Made by a program: the position numbers and the translations under genes. Below are positions 1 to 10,800 of a stretch of 64,000 nucleotides of DNA, one piece after another (position 1 is the stretch's first letter; every line of letters starts with the position of its first letter). The stretch is taken from positions 19,443,501 to 19,507,500 of the forward strand of contig NC_079881.1 in assembly GCF_029227915.1 (NCBI RefSeq), in the 5' to 3' direction. The notes below the pieces were generated by a model that did not search any database, was not told the DNA's origin, and was given only the letters and a program-made list of their open reading frames with translations. This DNA is from Hydractinia symbiolongicarpus. Taxonomy: Eukaryota; Cnidaria; Hydrozoa; Anthoathecata; Hydractiniidae.

Positions 1-315
1 AATTTTTAACCAGGGAAAATTAAAATCAGTCCGTCTTCTTGCAAATACGACTTTCGTCACGGAAAAACAATTCTTAATTTTTTCATAGAAACTTTTGCGA
101 ATTTTATTTTCGCGAGAATTAACTTTCTCGACGGTTATAACAAAGTAATGAACTATGTATTATTTCACTCTTTTTTTCAAGAAAATATGTACAAATGCAA
201 GTGAAGTAACGAAACATTTCGAAAACGTTATTTCTGCTTTTATGTTTGTCGCTTTGGAATTAGTTCTTGAACTATTTGCTTATAACTTTTCGTTCAGTAA
301 GTATTCATTTTTCTT
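1..315. other. Flank downstream of the HEPN-helicase gene
   Basis: No gene is visible. The stretch lies 3' of the minus-strand stop codon at 316-318 and probably holds the 3' untranslated region. A TTTATT around 103-108 would read AATAAA on the minus strand and is a possible polyadenylation signal. The motif TTCGCGAGAATTAA at about 109-122 resembles the CGCGAGAATTAA stretches near 22.9-23.1 kb, so part of this is probably dispersed repeat. Confidence 0.4.
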
Positions 316-1371
316 CTATTTTATAAACTGAGAGCCCTTCTTACTCAGCAGTTGTCGTATCTCATCTGTATGTGGTATTCCGGCAACATCGAACGCACTT
401 TTACCATATATATTAATTTTATCACGATCGGCATAATGCTTGAGTAGCAGCTTCACGCAACGTGTATAGCCGTTTTTTGAAGCTAAGATCAATGGAGTAC
501 GATTCTTTTTATCTACTTCGTCTACATATGAATCATCTAACTCAAGCAGATAACTCAGTATATTGTACACATCTTCGGAGGCAGCTTTGTGATAAGCATT
601 TATACCATCCTTGTTCCCTGTTGCATAGTCAGCTCCATGTTCGATCAACAGTTTTACCATGCTTGTTCTCTGGTGTTCTATCGCATAATACAATGCTGTG
701 TCACCTTCCTCATCCCTTAGATTGACAATATTTTGCTCCTCACGCAGAAGTCTAGCCATTTCCTCTGTATCGTTATCCAGCATTATGCGACGAATATCTA
801 AAAAAATGTCTGGTTTCATACAAGTTCAAACGGATAAGTTTTGTCAAGTGCGAGAAGTTAATTTTGGATCGTACATCCTAATTCTTTACAAGCGGTACAA
901 TACAGATACAGCCAATAAAGAAATATTAAATAGATAAATTTTTATTATTTTGCAATGGCAAAAGCTATATATGACTTACTTTCGATGGTCTGACTTCCTG
1001 TGTATTCTCGAGATCTAGAGAGAATGAGACTTTCCTTCGAATCAAAGAAATTAGAGAATGGCGAATAACAATAAATTAGATATTATACATACTCATGATG
1101 ATATTGTATTTTGGTGGCTTGTGATTCTCCAACTTTACTAACAGCTGTAATGGAGAAGTTGTATGTACGATCAGCTTCAACAGGAATATTGACAAAGTTA
1201 AAACAATCGTCCCATGGTTGGTAATTCTCTTCCACTTCGTTCCAGATCGTTTCAGTGCTTTCTTGCCGACGTACTACGTAGCGAAAACCTTCGTTTCTCC
1301 AAGCAAGCGAGGCGCTTGCTTCAGATACATATACGCACTCGACACCTTTAACATTTGTTGGAATTTCTAAA
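316..1371 (-). CDS. Exons 4-6: fibronectin III, 35-nt microexon, ankyrin repeats
   Basis: Exon 1371-1093 codes a fibronectin III domain: starts IPTNVKGVECVYVSEASASL, then WRNEGFRYVVRRQ and the usual YNFSITAVSKVGES strand. The microexon 1014-980 has an acceptor CTCTCTAG and a donor GTAAGTC; its 35 nt are needed to bring the FN3 exon (phase 2) into register with the ankyrin exon (phase 1). The last exon has four ankyrin-type units, e.g. GDTALYYAIEHQRTSMVKLL and RTPLILASKNGYTRCVKLLL, and stops at 318-316. A second in-frame acceptor would start it at 809 instead of 797. Confidence 0.7.
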
Positions 1372-4300
1372 CTGAACACAGATGACATATGCTTGTTTTA
1401 ATCGAAGAAGACAATAGACGTTACATTTTTGCAATGTTAACAAATTGTAAATTCTATAAGATTGACTTTTGGCAATCAGCGTTCTAAAAAATTCGCCAAT
1501 CTGAAAAATTTCTAGCGAAAATAACATTTATTTAAAAATTTAGTACCATATAAATATTGCAGAGAACAACAGTAACTTGAGCTGTATAACAAAACGTTTA
1601 TGCGCAGATCTTCACAGCAAGCATAATTAATTGTGAAAATGGATTTTTAAAACTTTTATACTTGTCTAAAACTCTGAATTTTACTATTTTTCATATTATT
1701 TGTAAGAGAAATTCAACTTGCGCAAGAAATAATACTTGCCAAATTTGTCTATATAATTATTGAGCAAAGATAATACACCTAAATTAGTTTTTTTCACTGC
1801 TCGAAAATTAATACGCGCAAAAATGCGGTTTTTTGTAAACAAGAAAAGTTTAACGTCGCTTGGATTCAATGTACCTGAATTTTCACTGGCAGTGCGTTAT
1901 AATACAAAGATACACATAGCATTGCAATAACTTGTTTACTGCCACACAAGCTGATTCAGCGCCAGTGGTGGGCTCCAAACACTACATATAAATTGCGCGG
2001 GAATTAGGACTCGAATGTGAAACCTTATGTTCAGAAGCTAAATGCGCTACCACTACTCAATCTCAACTTCGTTCAATACTTGTTCTGCTCATTATTTTAT
2101 TCAAAAGATCAAATTAAACTCACTTACATAGTTGCTCTGATAGCTGTTTTATTCCACAGAAGTAGTCCCACAGACAAATCAAAGACTACGATGGAGATAT
2201 CTTACCTTCTTATCGCATTCCAATCCGACTTGTTTTCTTCATATAAATCAATGTTTTCTAATTGCTTTTTAACTTCCTTCTTTAGTTCTTTATATCTTTG
2301 ACAGGCCGTGTTTACTTTATCATAAGTTACGTTGTCCTGCGTTGGACCAGGCATGTATTCTTCTTCATCATACCTATCAGCTTTTTCAGCAACACAAACC
2401 ACCTTTAATAAGTTTCTTTGGTTCTTCTTGAACTTTGCAAGAGCATTACCTTCACTATTTTTTTTATCCTTCTCCGTTCCAGAAAAATCAATGAAGATTA
2501 ACTGACACGTTGCTCTTGTCATAGCTTCAAGCGTAGGATGTAGCAGCTTTTGATCCGTCGTGTTTACTCCTACAAGGACATTTTCACAATCGTCACCTCT
2601 ACTGTCTTGCGCAGTAGCTAAGACTGTGTTAAATTCGCAGTTATCATCTTCTTTCAAATTGTAGACAACGTAGGATACTTCTAGAACACTTAAAATTACT
2701 TCAAAAAGCTTTCGCTGTGTGACGCTGTTGTATATAACTCGCAAATTCTCCTTTTTATGAAAGGAATAGTTTTCATTTAAGGCTATGCACAACATTGTTA
2801 ATTGCTCGCTTATATCGTTGCTGTCTTGGTCAGAGTAAATCAAAATTGGTTTATTTCCAGTGATGCCATGACCAACGGTGTTTACTGCTTCGCATTTGAA
2901 TATTGTTTCCGTTTTCAAATCTTCGTTGCATTGAATCGTTTCCATATCCATATTAGCAGCGGCTATGTCAATATCGATTAAGGAAGGCAGCCCAGCTTCA
3001 TTTGCATTTCTGTCATCTTCTTGATCTGAATTTTCCATGGTACCATCTCCTACATCATCTGTTTCTTCAGTGTCAGATACATATCTATTTTCATCAATGT
3101 ATCCCTCATCTTGAAATTCTTGGTCTGTGTCTACTCGTAGAATCTCATCCTCTGCATTTGCTTCTTGGATCTCACTTTTAATATCTAAATTGAACGAGGG
3201 ATGTCGAATTGTGACTTTTTCTTTGAAAAACACCGATTCGGCATGTTGGATAAATTCAAAGTTGCTACAAGTAGTTCTCATGCACTTGGACAATGTGAAT
3301 ACTTCCATGCCAGTCTTGTTATATTCGTACTTCTTGTGAGGCTTTTTATCATTGCGTGACACCAACGTTCTGTGTTTAGCGATGGCATGAGGTAGCAAAA
3401 TAATGGTTGAGAGTAAAAACCTTTTCTTACCCGCCATCGTGCGTAGTTTTTCGGCTTCTGAATCACTTAACTGCTCTCCATCGTATTCATCAACGATCAT
3501 ATGAACATTCGAATCAGGATGTTCTTTTGAAAGACGTTGCCAGAGTCTGGATAATTTTGGAACTCGATTAGTAAAGAACTGTCTAGAAAGCTCGAGCATG
3601 CTTGTGGCAACAATGTTACGGTTTTTAGCCAGTGTACTCACAGTACTCACATACTTCTTTACACTGTCGAGCAACATTTTGCTTTCCCAGGTGATATAAT
3701 AAACTCTATCATCGGTATCAGCATTGTTTGCCAACATTTCTAAATGAGATAAGCCTAGTTGCGTTTTTCCAGTACCAAAATTCCCCAATATTATCTTCTT
3801 GGATGCAGGATTGTGTAGGATCCGCAACTGCTCTCCCGTCAGCAACACTGAGTCCATTCTTTCAGGTAAGCGTTGGCTAAGTGATGGAAGATGTTGTTTG
3901 TTGCATTTTCTCGTAGCCATAAAGGCAACTATTTGGCTAAATAATTTCAAAAAACTATTTTTCTCATTAACATCTTGTGAATTCTCATTTTTCTCCTGGC
4001 ATTGATCGATAAGCGAAATAATAAATTGGCTTGTATTTTTTTTCGTTGAGAATGCTTCTTTACCCATCAGGAAACTTTGACAGTCATGGCATGCCCTATC
4101 TTCTTTGTGAACCACAAACTCTGGTGCAGCAACCACGTTTATAACATTGAAAACTAGTTTCGGAAATAAAATGCGGACCAAGACAATTAGGTATTCTACA
4201 TCCTTAGCGCCGCACTTGAACTCATTCAATATATTTACAAATTTCGTCGATGGGGTGATTCTTATATTGCAAACCACATTACTACGCGGGTGTAGCAACA

Positions 4301-7300
4301 GCATGCGCTTGTTATGATTATTGAAATGCTTCAAGGATGGTCCTTTCAAAAACTTTAAATGTTCGACGTTATCGTAATTTGTTAAAATACCGAATTTTTT
4401 ATACTTCCTAGACTCCAAGATTAATGCACTTTTTATATGCTGGGCATGTTTTGAAATTTCATTAGCAGGATTGAGCGGTGGTAACAGCACTGCTTCGCTC
4501 AGAAATGTGTTCCCGGCGAACAAATATTCTTGTGCGTATTGGAAAGCGTGATTCTGCCATTGTTGCGGAGTTTCTGAATGAAGCTTTCCTGCAATAACAT
4601 ATTCAACGTCAGAATTTACAAATTGCTTCGTCAGGATGGGTTTGATGTCTTCAGAGATTTTGTTAGCACCGTGTGAAAACACTGTGTAATCTTGTGCATT
4701 GTTTACATGACAATGCAAGCAACTTGTCTCGATGTCTGAAAACAAGATTTTACAAGACATTAACATAACGCCGATATAATTGCATCTGCTTCTGTCTAAA
4801 AACCTGTCGCTCAAGGTCTAGGTACAGCTCAAGCTGCCGATATTAATGGTTTTTACCACTTTTCTCTTGGATCAGAAATCTTTTCCATGGACTCGAATTT
4901 GCGTCACAGTGCTGTAGTGTTAGCCGTTGTTTCTGTCAAGCTAATTCGTAGAAATTAACAACTACTAATTTTACTTATATTTGCATGGTAACAGCAACAG
5001 CAATGACGTAAATCCAAATCCAAGGGGACGGTATCATTCCCGAAAAGAAAATACAGAGGATTAAATTACTTTTGTATGTGCAAGACATGGGAGCGCTCAT
5101 ACTTCATTGATTTCTCGTACCGTAAAATTGATTGGTTATAGACATAAGATAAGTAGTTTATTTTTAGGCCCATATTTTCCTGGTTTTCATCTAGGTAGCT
5201 ATATTTCAGAGTCAGAAACCACAGCATTGGACCCAATGGTATGTTTTTCGCATTTGGTTGCGATTTTGAAACATTTATATTGCAAATTAACGATGGTATT
5301 TTAGTTCGTAAATGATGTGGATATATTCTGTTGTTACGAATAGCTCACGCTTCTTATAACTAAGTCAACACACTAGTTGAAGTTGTCGATTCCTCTCTTC
5401 GAAGTTAGAAAATACATTATTATTATGATAGTTACGCGAGAAAAACATTGACTTACCATTGATGTCCAAGATTTTTTCTTCTCCTTCCTGGTCAATCATT
5501 GCAATTGAAATTACACGCGCCGTATCTATTTGGATTTTATTAAATTCTAGGGATACAGTCGCGTCTTCTCGTATAATCTTGTAATCATCTTCTTCAGTTA
5601 GCAATTCGAAAAGAGATTCTTCAAGTGACATCTTTACACTTGTGATCTTGTCCACGCTTTCTATCTGCACAATGACATTACCATTATTGTTGATGAACAC
5701 GTTGTAGCCAGCCACCCTTAAAGATACGAAGTAATCAATAGCCATGGACATTTGAAAAAGAATATATATGTACCGTGCGATACAAAAGGTCAAGTGAGAC
5801 TTTATCTTTACAGTTAAATAATTAATGAGTCTGTGAATTAAGAACAAATGCGACCGTTATTCAACTCATATTTTATGTTCAGGTTTTTTAAACGATTTTT
5901 CAAACAAATGTCCCTTACAAAAACGTAGGCGTTACGGCACTTAGAGCAGAAACGGTATGGGGGTTCTTTAAAAAAAAATATTGGCCGTTCTGGAAACCTA
6001 AATTCCGTCCGTCCGTCCGTCCATCCGTCCGTCCGTCCGTCCGTCCGTCCGTCCGTCCGTCCGTCCGTCCGTCCGTCCGTCCGTCCGTCCGTCCGTCCGT
6101 CTGTCTGTCTGTCACGCAAAATGGTACTTAGCTGCGACGGGCGAACCCGCGGATTTTACACGGGCTAACGACTAGTATATATATATTTTATTTTACACGG
6201 GCTAACGACTAGTATATATATATTGAGACTGGATGGTAAATTTCGAAGCTCGTCCCGGCAGGTAGTGGTATAGGCTATTTCTATACTAGGTTCAAACAAT
6301 TTGAACTTGTCAAAATTAACCAATAATAGCTTAATTAAGTCAGCATTCCGTTAAGTGGACATGGCGGAAAGCGAAGAGCGCAGTGTAAACATTGATTGCC
6401 TAACTTACGCATGTGAATAAGCAGCACTTCCGGTTGCAGAGAACTCGCGATTTTTTACTTTTTGCAAAATTTGCAAAAATGGCCGAAAAGGTGTTTTGTT
6501 GCTAATATTTTGTTGAAAGATTGTAGAAAGTTAGCATATGAGAAAAGTAAGACCAATGATGCTGGACAATCTTTAAAATTGGAAAGGTTACAAAGAAAAA
6601 ACTAATATCTATAAAGACAAAGCGTTCACAGCCGCAGCTCAAAGCGTTAAATGTCAGCGCTCAATATGTTTAATACCCATTTCATAACAGATAACATTAT
6701 TCATTTTGATATGTTGCTAAAGTAACTGTTTATGTAACTTCCAAAGCTGTCTAAATACAGGTATCGCGGCCAGAAATCTCACCAAAAAATCATAAGTTTC
6801 TTATATAAAAATTTATTTTGATCGAGGCTTCATAAAGTCAATACTTACGCGCTCTTGTCGTCAGTAAATACATCTCCAGGAAATATCTTTAGGGTTGATT
6901 CCAAATTTTCGATTCTTTTCGTTACTTCGCTAATGCTACTTTCACTGTCTCGTTTTATCAGTTCCACTTTTTCTTCAATGACTTGAAAATCTGCTTTTAT
7001 GTTTTCGTTGCTTTTTCTAATGGCTTTACATGCATCTTCCAATTTAGTAACGGCTTCATTACTTTCATTTAGCCTCTCGTTCATCGTAATATTCATATTT
7101 TTAAATAGCTCTAAGCTTCCCTGTTTTAAATCATTTAGTTTGCTCACATCGAAATTTAGGCGAACAAGAACTTTTTGGATTTTATTCCAAAGGTCTTCAA
7201 ATTTTTGGGAGGACACACTCCCACAATGCTTTACTTTATTGCGTAACTCTCTGAGTCTTATAATATCTGCAGCTACACTGTGATCGTCATCCTTTGGTGT

Positions 7301-7624
7301 TTTAATACTCCAGCCTCCTTTTGGTTTCTTTATTTTTGGACAACAATTACGAAGTATAGCAGCGAGTAATGTTATATCGAAGTCTTTTGAATCTGTCTCT
7401 TCTGATGGTGGATAGACTAATGCTAATTGATCTTCTTTTAGACATTTTGTTAACTTCTCTTTCGAGTTCAGCAATGCATTATACAATGCTGAACGGTCTT
7501 TTGGTAAATCTCCATATTGTGGATCGTGCAGGTATTCACGGAGATGGTCAGAAGCTTTCTGAATGAGAGTATTCAACTTTTCCGGCCGCTCTTCATCCGT
7601 CAATGTTACTTTTGCTGTGACCAT
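316..7624 (-). CDS. Multidomain HEPN - SF1 helicase-like - FN3 - ankyrin protein (six-exon model)
   Basis: Model: exons 7624-6849, 5830-5457, 4735-2206, 1371-1093, 1014-980 and 797-316 (minus strand). All junctions are GT-AG, the phases (2,1,2,2,1) agree at every joint, and the total is 4,476 nt, giving about 1,491 aa. Order: an N-terminal DZIP3-like HEPN domain with the RNxxxH motif (RNKVKH) typical of HEPN RNases; a coiled coil; an unrecognised module; a P-loop NTPase with Walker A GNFGTGKT, Walker B MIVDEYD and SF1 motif V/VI-like stretches (DSRGDDCENV, EAMTRATCQLIFID); a fibronectin III domain; about four ankyrin repeats. Known: HEPN domains often cleave or bind RNA, and FN3 and ankyrin domains bind ligands. 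Inferred: a cytosolic innate-immune or RNA-surveillance sensor. The start ATG follows an acceptor at about 7630, so a 5' UTR exon probably lies upstream. The weakest joint is exon 1 to 2: the first 33 codons of exon 2 look intron-like. The gene could instead be two genes. Confidence 0.72.
2206..4735 (-). CDS. Exon 3: superfamily 1 helicase-like NTPase core
   Basis: A 2.5-kb exon with no stop. The acceptor TTGTTTTCAG and donor GTAAGATA fit the neighbouring exons in phase. After about 300 residues without a recognised fold (with paired cysteines, CLHCH and CHDCQ), the sequence shows GEQLRILHNP just before Walker A (3762-3785), the layout of SF1 helicases. Walker B (IVDEYDGEQ), a motif IV-like CMRTTCSNFEF, an acidic low-complexity insert and C-terminal motifs V/VI (2486-2600) follow. 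UvrD-like, DUF2075/Schlafen-like and NFX1-type helicases share this scheme; I cannot choose among them. Key P-loop residues are intact, so it may bind and hydrolyse NTP. Confidence 0.75.
6005..6225 (+). mobile_element. Helitron-like short element with GTCC microsatellite
   Basis: A (GTCC)n/(GTCT)n run at about 6005-6114 is followed by GACGGGCGAACCCGCGGAT, an imperfect hairpin, and the end CTAACGACTAGT at 6165-6176. A second copy of just the 3' end (TTTTACACGGGCTAACGAC, then TAGT) follows at about 6191-6213. Hairpin plus CTAG-T ending matches Helitron 3' termini, and a GTCY microsatellite core is typical of HINE/pearl-type non-autonomous relatives. It sits in intron 1 of the HEPN-helicase gene model. 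Confidence 0.55.
6849..7624 (-). CDS. Exon 1: DZIP3-like HEPN domain plus coiled coil
   Basis: Codes for 258 residues beginning MVTAKVTLTDEE. Residues of about 25-165 match the DZIP3/hRUL138-type HEPN pattern: an early SALYNALLNS helix, DITLLAAILRNCCP, then DIIRLRELRNKVKHCG, which holds the RNxxxH signature. The last 80 residues are charged heptad-like sequence (VTKLEDACKAIRKSNENIKA), predicted coiled coil. The exon ends at a strong donor, GTAAGTAT, in phase 2; the in-frame stop is inside that donor. The ATG sits six bases after a TTATTATAG acceptor, so the start codon is close to the exon edge. Confidence 0.75.
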
Positions 7625-7782
7625 CTTACCTATAATAAAAACACAAGTTTTATGTTGATGTGTGGTTAACTGTGTGCACTGTAAAATTTCTACACAAAAC
7701 ATGTATCTGGAAAATCTTTGATGAGAAACGTGTTTTAAAAAAAAAAATAATAAGAATTCTAAGACTTGAAAAACCTTTAGAC

Positions 7783-7813
<31 letters not shown>

Positions 7814-7855
7814 AAAAAAATAAATAAATAAATAAATAAATAAATAACAATATTC
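7625..7855. other. 5' side of HEPN-helicase gene and (AAAT)n microsatellite
   Basis: Contains the probable acceptor of a 5' UTR exon (TTATTATAG on the minus strand at about 7638-7630). A long (AAAT)n/(AAATA) simple repeat runs from about 7783 to 7847. The upstream exon and promoter of the gene were not found. Confidence 0.5.
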
Positions 7856-10800
7856 ATGTTCCCAAAATTGAAATCTGATGGTCCCGTTTTTCTAAAATGT
7901 TCCCTAAATTGAAATATAACATTTCAATTTCGGGAACATGTTCCCTAAATTTAAACGAACTGTTCCCCGTGTCCCCGATTTTGAAACTAGTTGTTCCCTA
8001 TGTTCCCGATTTTGAAACGAGTTGTTCCCTGTGTTCAAAACGAGTTCTCGGTGGTTGAATCTGCAGTCCTATCTACGTCATAACAAGTACTTTCAGCAGG
8101 TAATTGTTTTTCTAGTGTGGAGATTTTACCCAGTTACAACTCAAATTAAAGGAAGGGTTGTATAATGGGAGAAACTCGTCCTTTTTCTTAGGTAAAAAAT
8201 GTGCTAACATACATTTTATTTAGTATTTTTTCTTATAGTCACACATTTTTCATCAAACTTTGCTTAACTTTTTTCTTTTTTAATTAGGCCAATTATACTA
8301 TTATTTGTCACCTGCTAAATACATATGTTGTTGTATTCTTGTATTTATAAGTATTTTCCTTTATTTAAAATATCCATTGTTATTCGAAAGCGCTGGTATC
8401 AATCAGCAGGTATTTTTATTTTATTAGCAAATTATTTAAGCCTTTTTATTAGTTTCTTCGAAATATATTCTTTTAACATTTTATAGGACAAGATTTGTGT
8501 TAAAAATGATTGTGCGCCTGTAAATGAATGCAATGTTTCCCGATTTTAAAGATTTCGGGAAACAAAGTTTCTTTTCGGATTCTGCACTGCAATTAGTGCG
8601 TAAATTACGCACAGTTAAATACTGTTCTTTCTCTCTCCCAACAAGCTGTTATCGTTAACTTCAGTACTTAACAATTGTTTTCTTTCCTTTATATACTACG
8701 TCGAACTCGACGAAACAAGACACCACCTAATCAATTCATAAACAAGAGACATCTCTCAAAACAAGTCTTAGAGATAAGGGTGACGCAACAAACAACGATA
8801 GTTCAATATTTATTATTCTGTCTAAACATTGTTAAATAGGAAATTATGTTAGTAATTGCTTGTGTCGTGATTGAGTAGCAATCTCAAAGGTTTTCCCAAC
8901 CGAAAAAAGCATAAGAACCTCTGAAGGTTTCGGCCATTACAGAGTACGGTGGTTTTTATCCTGGAGTAGGAGGCGATTACAATGAAAGTAATCGTCTTCG
9001 TGCAATGATATCACGTCGACGTTATCGTTGTAAACTTTACTTGTATTGCTCGTACTTTTACATTATTCACGACGGATCTCAATGATTTCAGCCAGCGCGA
9101 GAAACCGGATTTCAGCCAGCGCGAAATACCAATGTTCACCAAAAAAGCATATTTTTGTTTGTGAGAAAGATGTGAAAAGAACAAAAAGCGCTGGTAATAA
9201 TTTACAGCTATTATATTTATGTACTTCTCATCAAAATACAACATTAAAACATAATACGTCTAACTAAATTCTAACATGCCAACACGTTAACACCCTTCTG
9301 TGAACCCTGACAGAATTCTCTTCGCGATGTTTAGCGCCTTCCATTTAGCGGCTTACATTATGCATCAACCATACATCAGCATTACCTACCAAGTTCCCCT
9401 CACTTTGCACGGTTGCAGCTATGATAGCCCTGTCTTAACCATGCTAGCATTGTGGATAGAATAATTATCATGAAGTAAAATATCTAAGCTCGCTGCTTTC
9501 AAATTAGTGGGATTCATTAAAAAAAAATGAACAGAAATAAAAGTGTCATTACCTTTCCGACATATTTTATTAACCAAATGTTGAATAAATTTCCTTCTGT
9601 TTTAATTAAATTGCTTTTTATATTTAAAAATTAACTTCTGTTTTACAGGAAGAACAACTCTTAAAGGATTTATGTGAAACAATGCGTGCAGGAAATTCCG
9701 CGAAAGCTAAGGACGTAAATAAAATTTCGATCTCTCTGTTAATCTTCTTTTTCAGAATAAAGTAATGTTTTTTCTATATCCTAGCTTTTTTCAAATTGGC
9801 TAAAAAAATGGTTAGCAGCAAAACCTTAAAGTGCCAAATCTGCGGTCAATTAAAGAGAAATTTGAAACAGCATGTAATAAAAGCTCACAACATGGATGAT
9901 ATAAATGCTTCAGGTTTGGCAAGTCAAACTGGACAATTGCATCTCGAAAGAAAAGCAATTAAACGAAAACATCCCGGAAAAGTATGTCTAAAAGTTTCCG
10001 CCTGTGCAAAAGTAGTTGCACGGATTCACAATCATTTAAAAAGCACACCCAAAATCACTGAGCAATTTATCAAAGATGTTTGCAAGAAGCCGAAATTTAT
10101 GTGGAACCAAATGAGTCAGGGACAAGTGAAAGTAAAAGCAAAGAAAGTGACGACGAAGAAGTTGAATGTGAAATAGTCAAAAGGATCAACAAAAAAGTGG
10201 GTCACAATACTTAAAGCGGACTAAATACTTACCAATGGATTCTGACAGCACGAGCGACGAAGACTGGTTCGCCACAAAAGTAGAAAAGCTCAAACGAAGA
10301 AAGGGGTAGCAACTATTTTAATATTATTTCATGTGGTTTAAAACTTTTACAGTATCGTAAGAATTATTTAATTTTTTGGAGTACTTTCCCTTTTCTTTTG
10401 TAGTAACGAAGCTAAAATTATTCAAATACAAACAAGAAGGATGTTGCAGAACCTTTGTCAAAAGATGGAAGTAATGAGGAGTTTAATGAAACTAACCGTA
10501 TAAATATTTTTAAAGTCATTTGCTTTGTCCTTGAAACACTTTACATGTACGTAAAATAATAATATTAGAGATTAATCCTCCTTAACTAATAATAGAACCT
10601 TTTTTATATAATTTATAATTCTAATTTATAATTAGTCGCTACAACGTTTGGGCTTTTACTGTCACAATACAGGTCTTTTAAGTAAAAATACTTTGTACAA
10701 AAATACTTTGTACATTTTGAATTTTCATAGATGTCGAAGAAGAACAGAATTCAGAAATTGATTTTCTTCACACAATGACATTGACACACCAGCAAAAGAA

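Noticed and set aside
2017-2301. 94-aa plus-strand frame
   Set aside because: It overlaps the end of the NTPase exon and its donor on the other strand and has no protein-like features.
5838-6119. Two overlapping minus-strand frames of repeated RTDG/TDGR
   Set aside because: They are translations of the (GTCC)n microsatellite, which is open in several frames; no domain and no splice context.
316-7624. NACHT or NB-ARC type NLR
   Set aside because: The Walker A and B neighbourhood lacks NACHT motifs, and the Q-motif-like GEQL and the MTRA...LIF pattern fit SF1 helicases better.
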